From NCBI GenBank assembly GCA_033850885.1, contig JAWWPG010000057.1:1-22596 (forward strand): a DNA stretch of 22,596 nucleotides, given 5' to 3'. How positions within the stretch are numbered: position 1 is the stretch's first letter; each line of letters opens with the position of its first letter. The stretch is from JAWWPG01 sp033850885 (GTDB lineage Bacteria; Actinomycetota; Actinomycetes; Propionibacteriales; Nocardioidaceae). The notes below the pieces were generated by a model. It searched no databases. It was not told where the DNA came from and saw only the letters and a program-made list of their open reading frames with translations. Made by a program: the position numbers and the translations under genes. Shown piece after piece: positions 22,538-22,596 of this stretch.

Positions 22538-22596
22538 ATGAAACGGACTCTCGGCGTGGTGACGGCCCTCCTCGTGGTGGCCGGCTGCGGAGGAGC
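22538..22596 (+). CDS. N-terminal fragment of a lipoprotein (3' end outside window)
   Basis: Only 19 complete codons are in the window. They encode a compact lipoprotein signal peptide: MKR, a hydrophobic TLGVVTALLVVA core and the lipobox VAGC followed by Gly-Gly. GAGGGAAG about 10 nt upstream of ATG 22538 is a good ribosome-binding site, and an extended -10 promoter lies 50 bp before the start. The product could be a substrate-binding protein or other lipoprotein; nothing more can be said from the fragment. Confidence 0.7.
   Translation, partial: MKRTLGVVTALLVVAGCGG

Overview
The window is high-GC DNA whose gene content and signals fit a soil-type member of the Actinomycetota: short tightly overlapping operons, GTG starts, a likely leaderless promoter, and IclR, PucR, TetR and AraC regulators. 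I cannot name a genus. No rRNA, tRNA, CRISPR array, intact insertion sequence or replication origin was recognised.

The core (about 1.9-10.4 kb) is an aromatic-acid catabolic island. A plus-strand operon encodes protocatechuate 3,4-dioxygenase (pcaH, pcaG), 3-carboxymuconate cycloisomerase (pcaB), 3-oxoadipate enol-lactonase (pcaD), 4-carboxymuconolactone decarboxylase (pcaC), a 40-residue micro-ORF and 4-hydroxybenzoate 3-hydroxylase (pobA). Every start overlaps the preceding stop. Together these convert 4-hydroxybenzoate through protocatechuate to 3-oxoadipate. The CoA-transferase and thiolase steps (pcaIJF) are not in the window. Divergently transcribed are an IclR regulator and an aldehyde dehydrogenase of the benzaldehyde/vanillin type, which could supply 4-hydroxybenzoate or vanillate. 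A 17-bp palindrome sits just upstream of a good, apparently leaderless pcaH promoter and next to the regulator's start, so it is a strong operator candidate. A zinc-type MetE-like methyltransferase lies convergent to the aldehyde dehydrogenase, with a shared hairpin between them.

The left edge (0-1.9 kb) holds the C-terminal part of an AraC regulator, two overlapping unknown ORFs in less GC-rich DNA, and the tail of a beta-propeller gene with a strong hairpin behind it.

From 10.4 to 16.3 kb the content is mixed: two YCII/DGPF-domain genes with near-identical ECF-type promoter geometry, a class V aminotransferase, a stretch of decayed gene fragments, a 3-hydroxyisobutyrate-dehydrogenase-like reductase, a short-chain dehydrogenase lacking its middle, and an MFS_3 exporter with a C-terminal alpha/beta domain.

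From 16.3 to 22.6 kb are a MEDS-domain sensor gene followed by a PucR-family regulator (a possible two-gene sensory unit), a gene-free stretch containing a 12-base match to the Tn5 mosaic end, a secreted Asp-box beta-propeller, a 700-bp gene-free stretch, a TetR regulator, a lipoprotein, and the first residues of a second lipoprotein with a clear extended -10 promoter.
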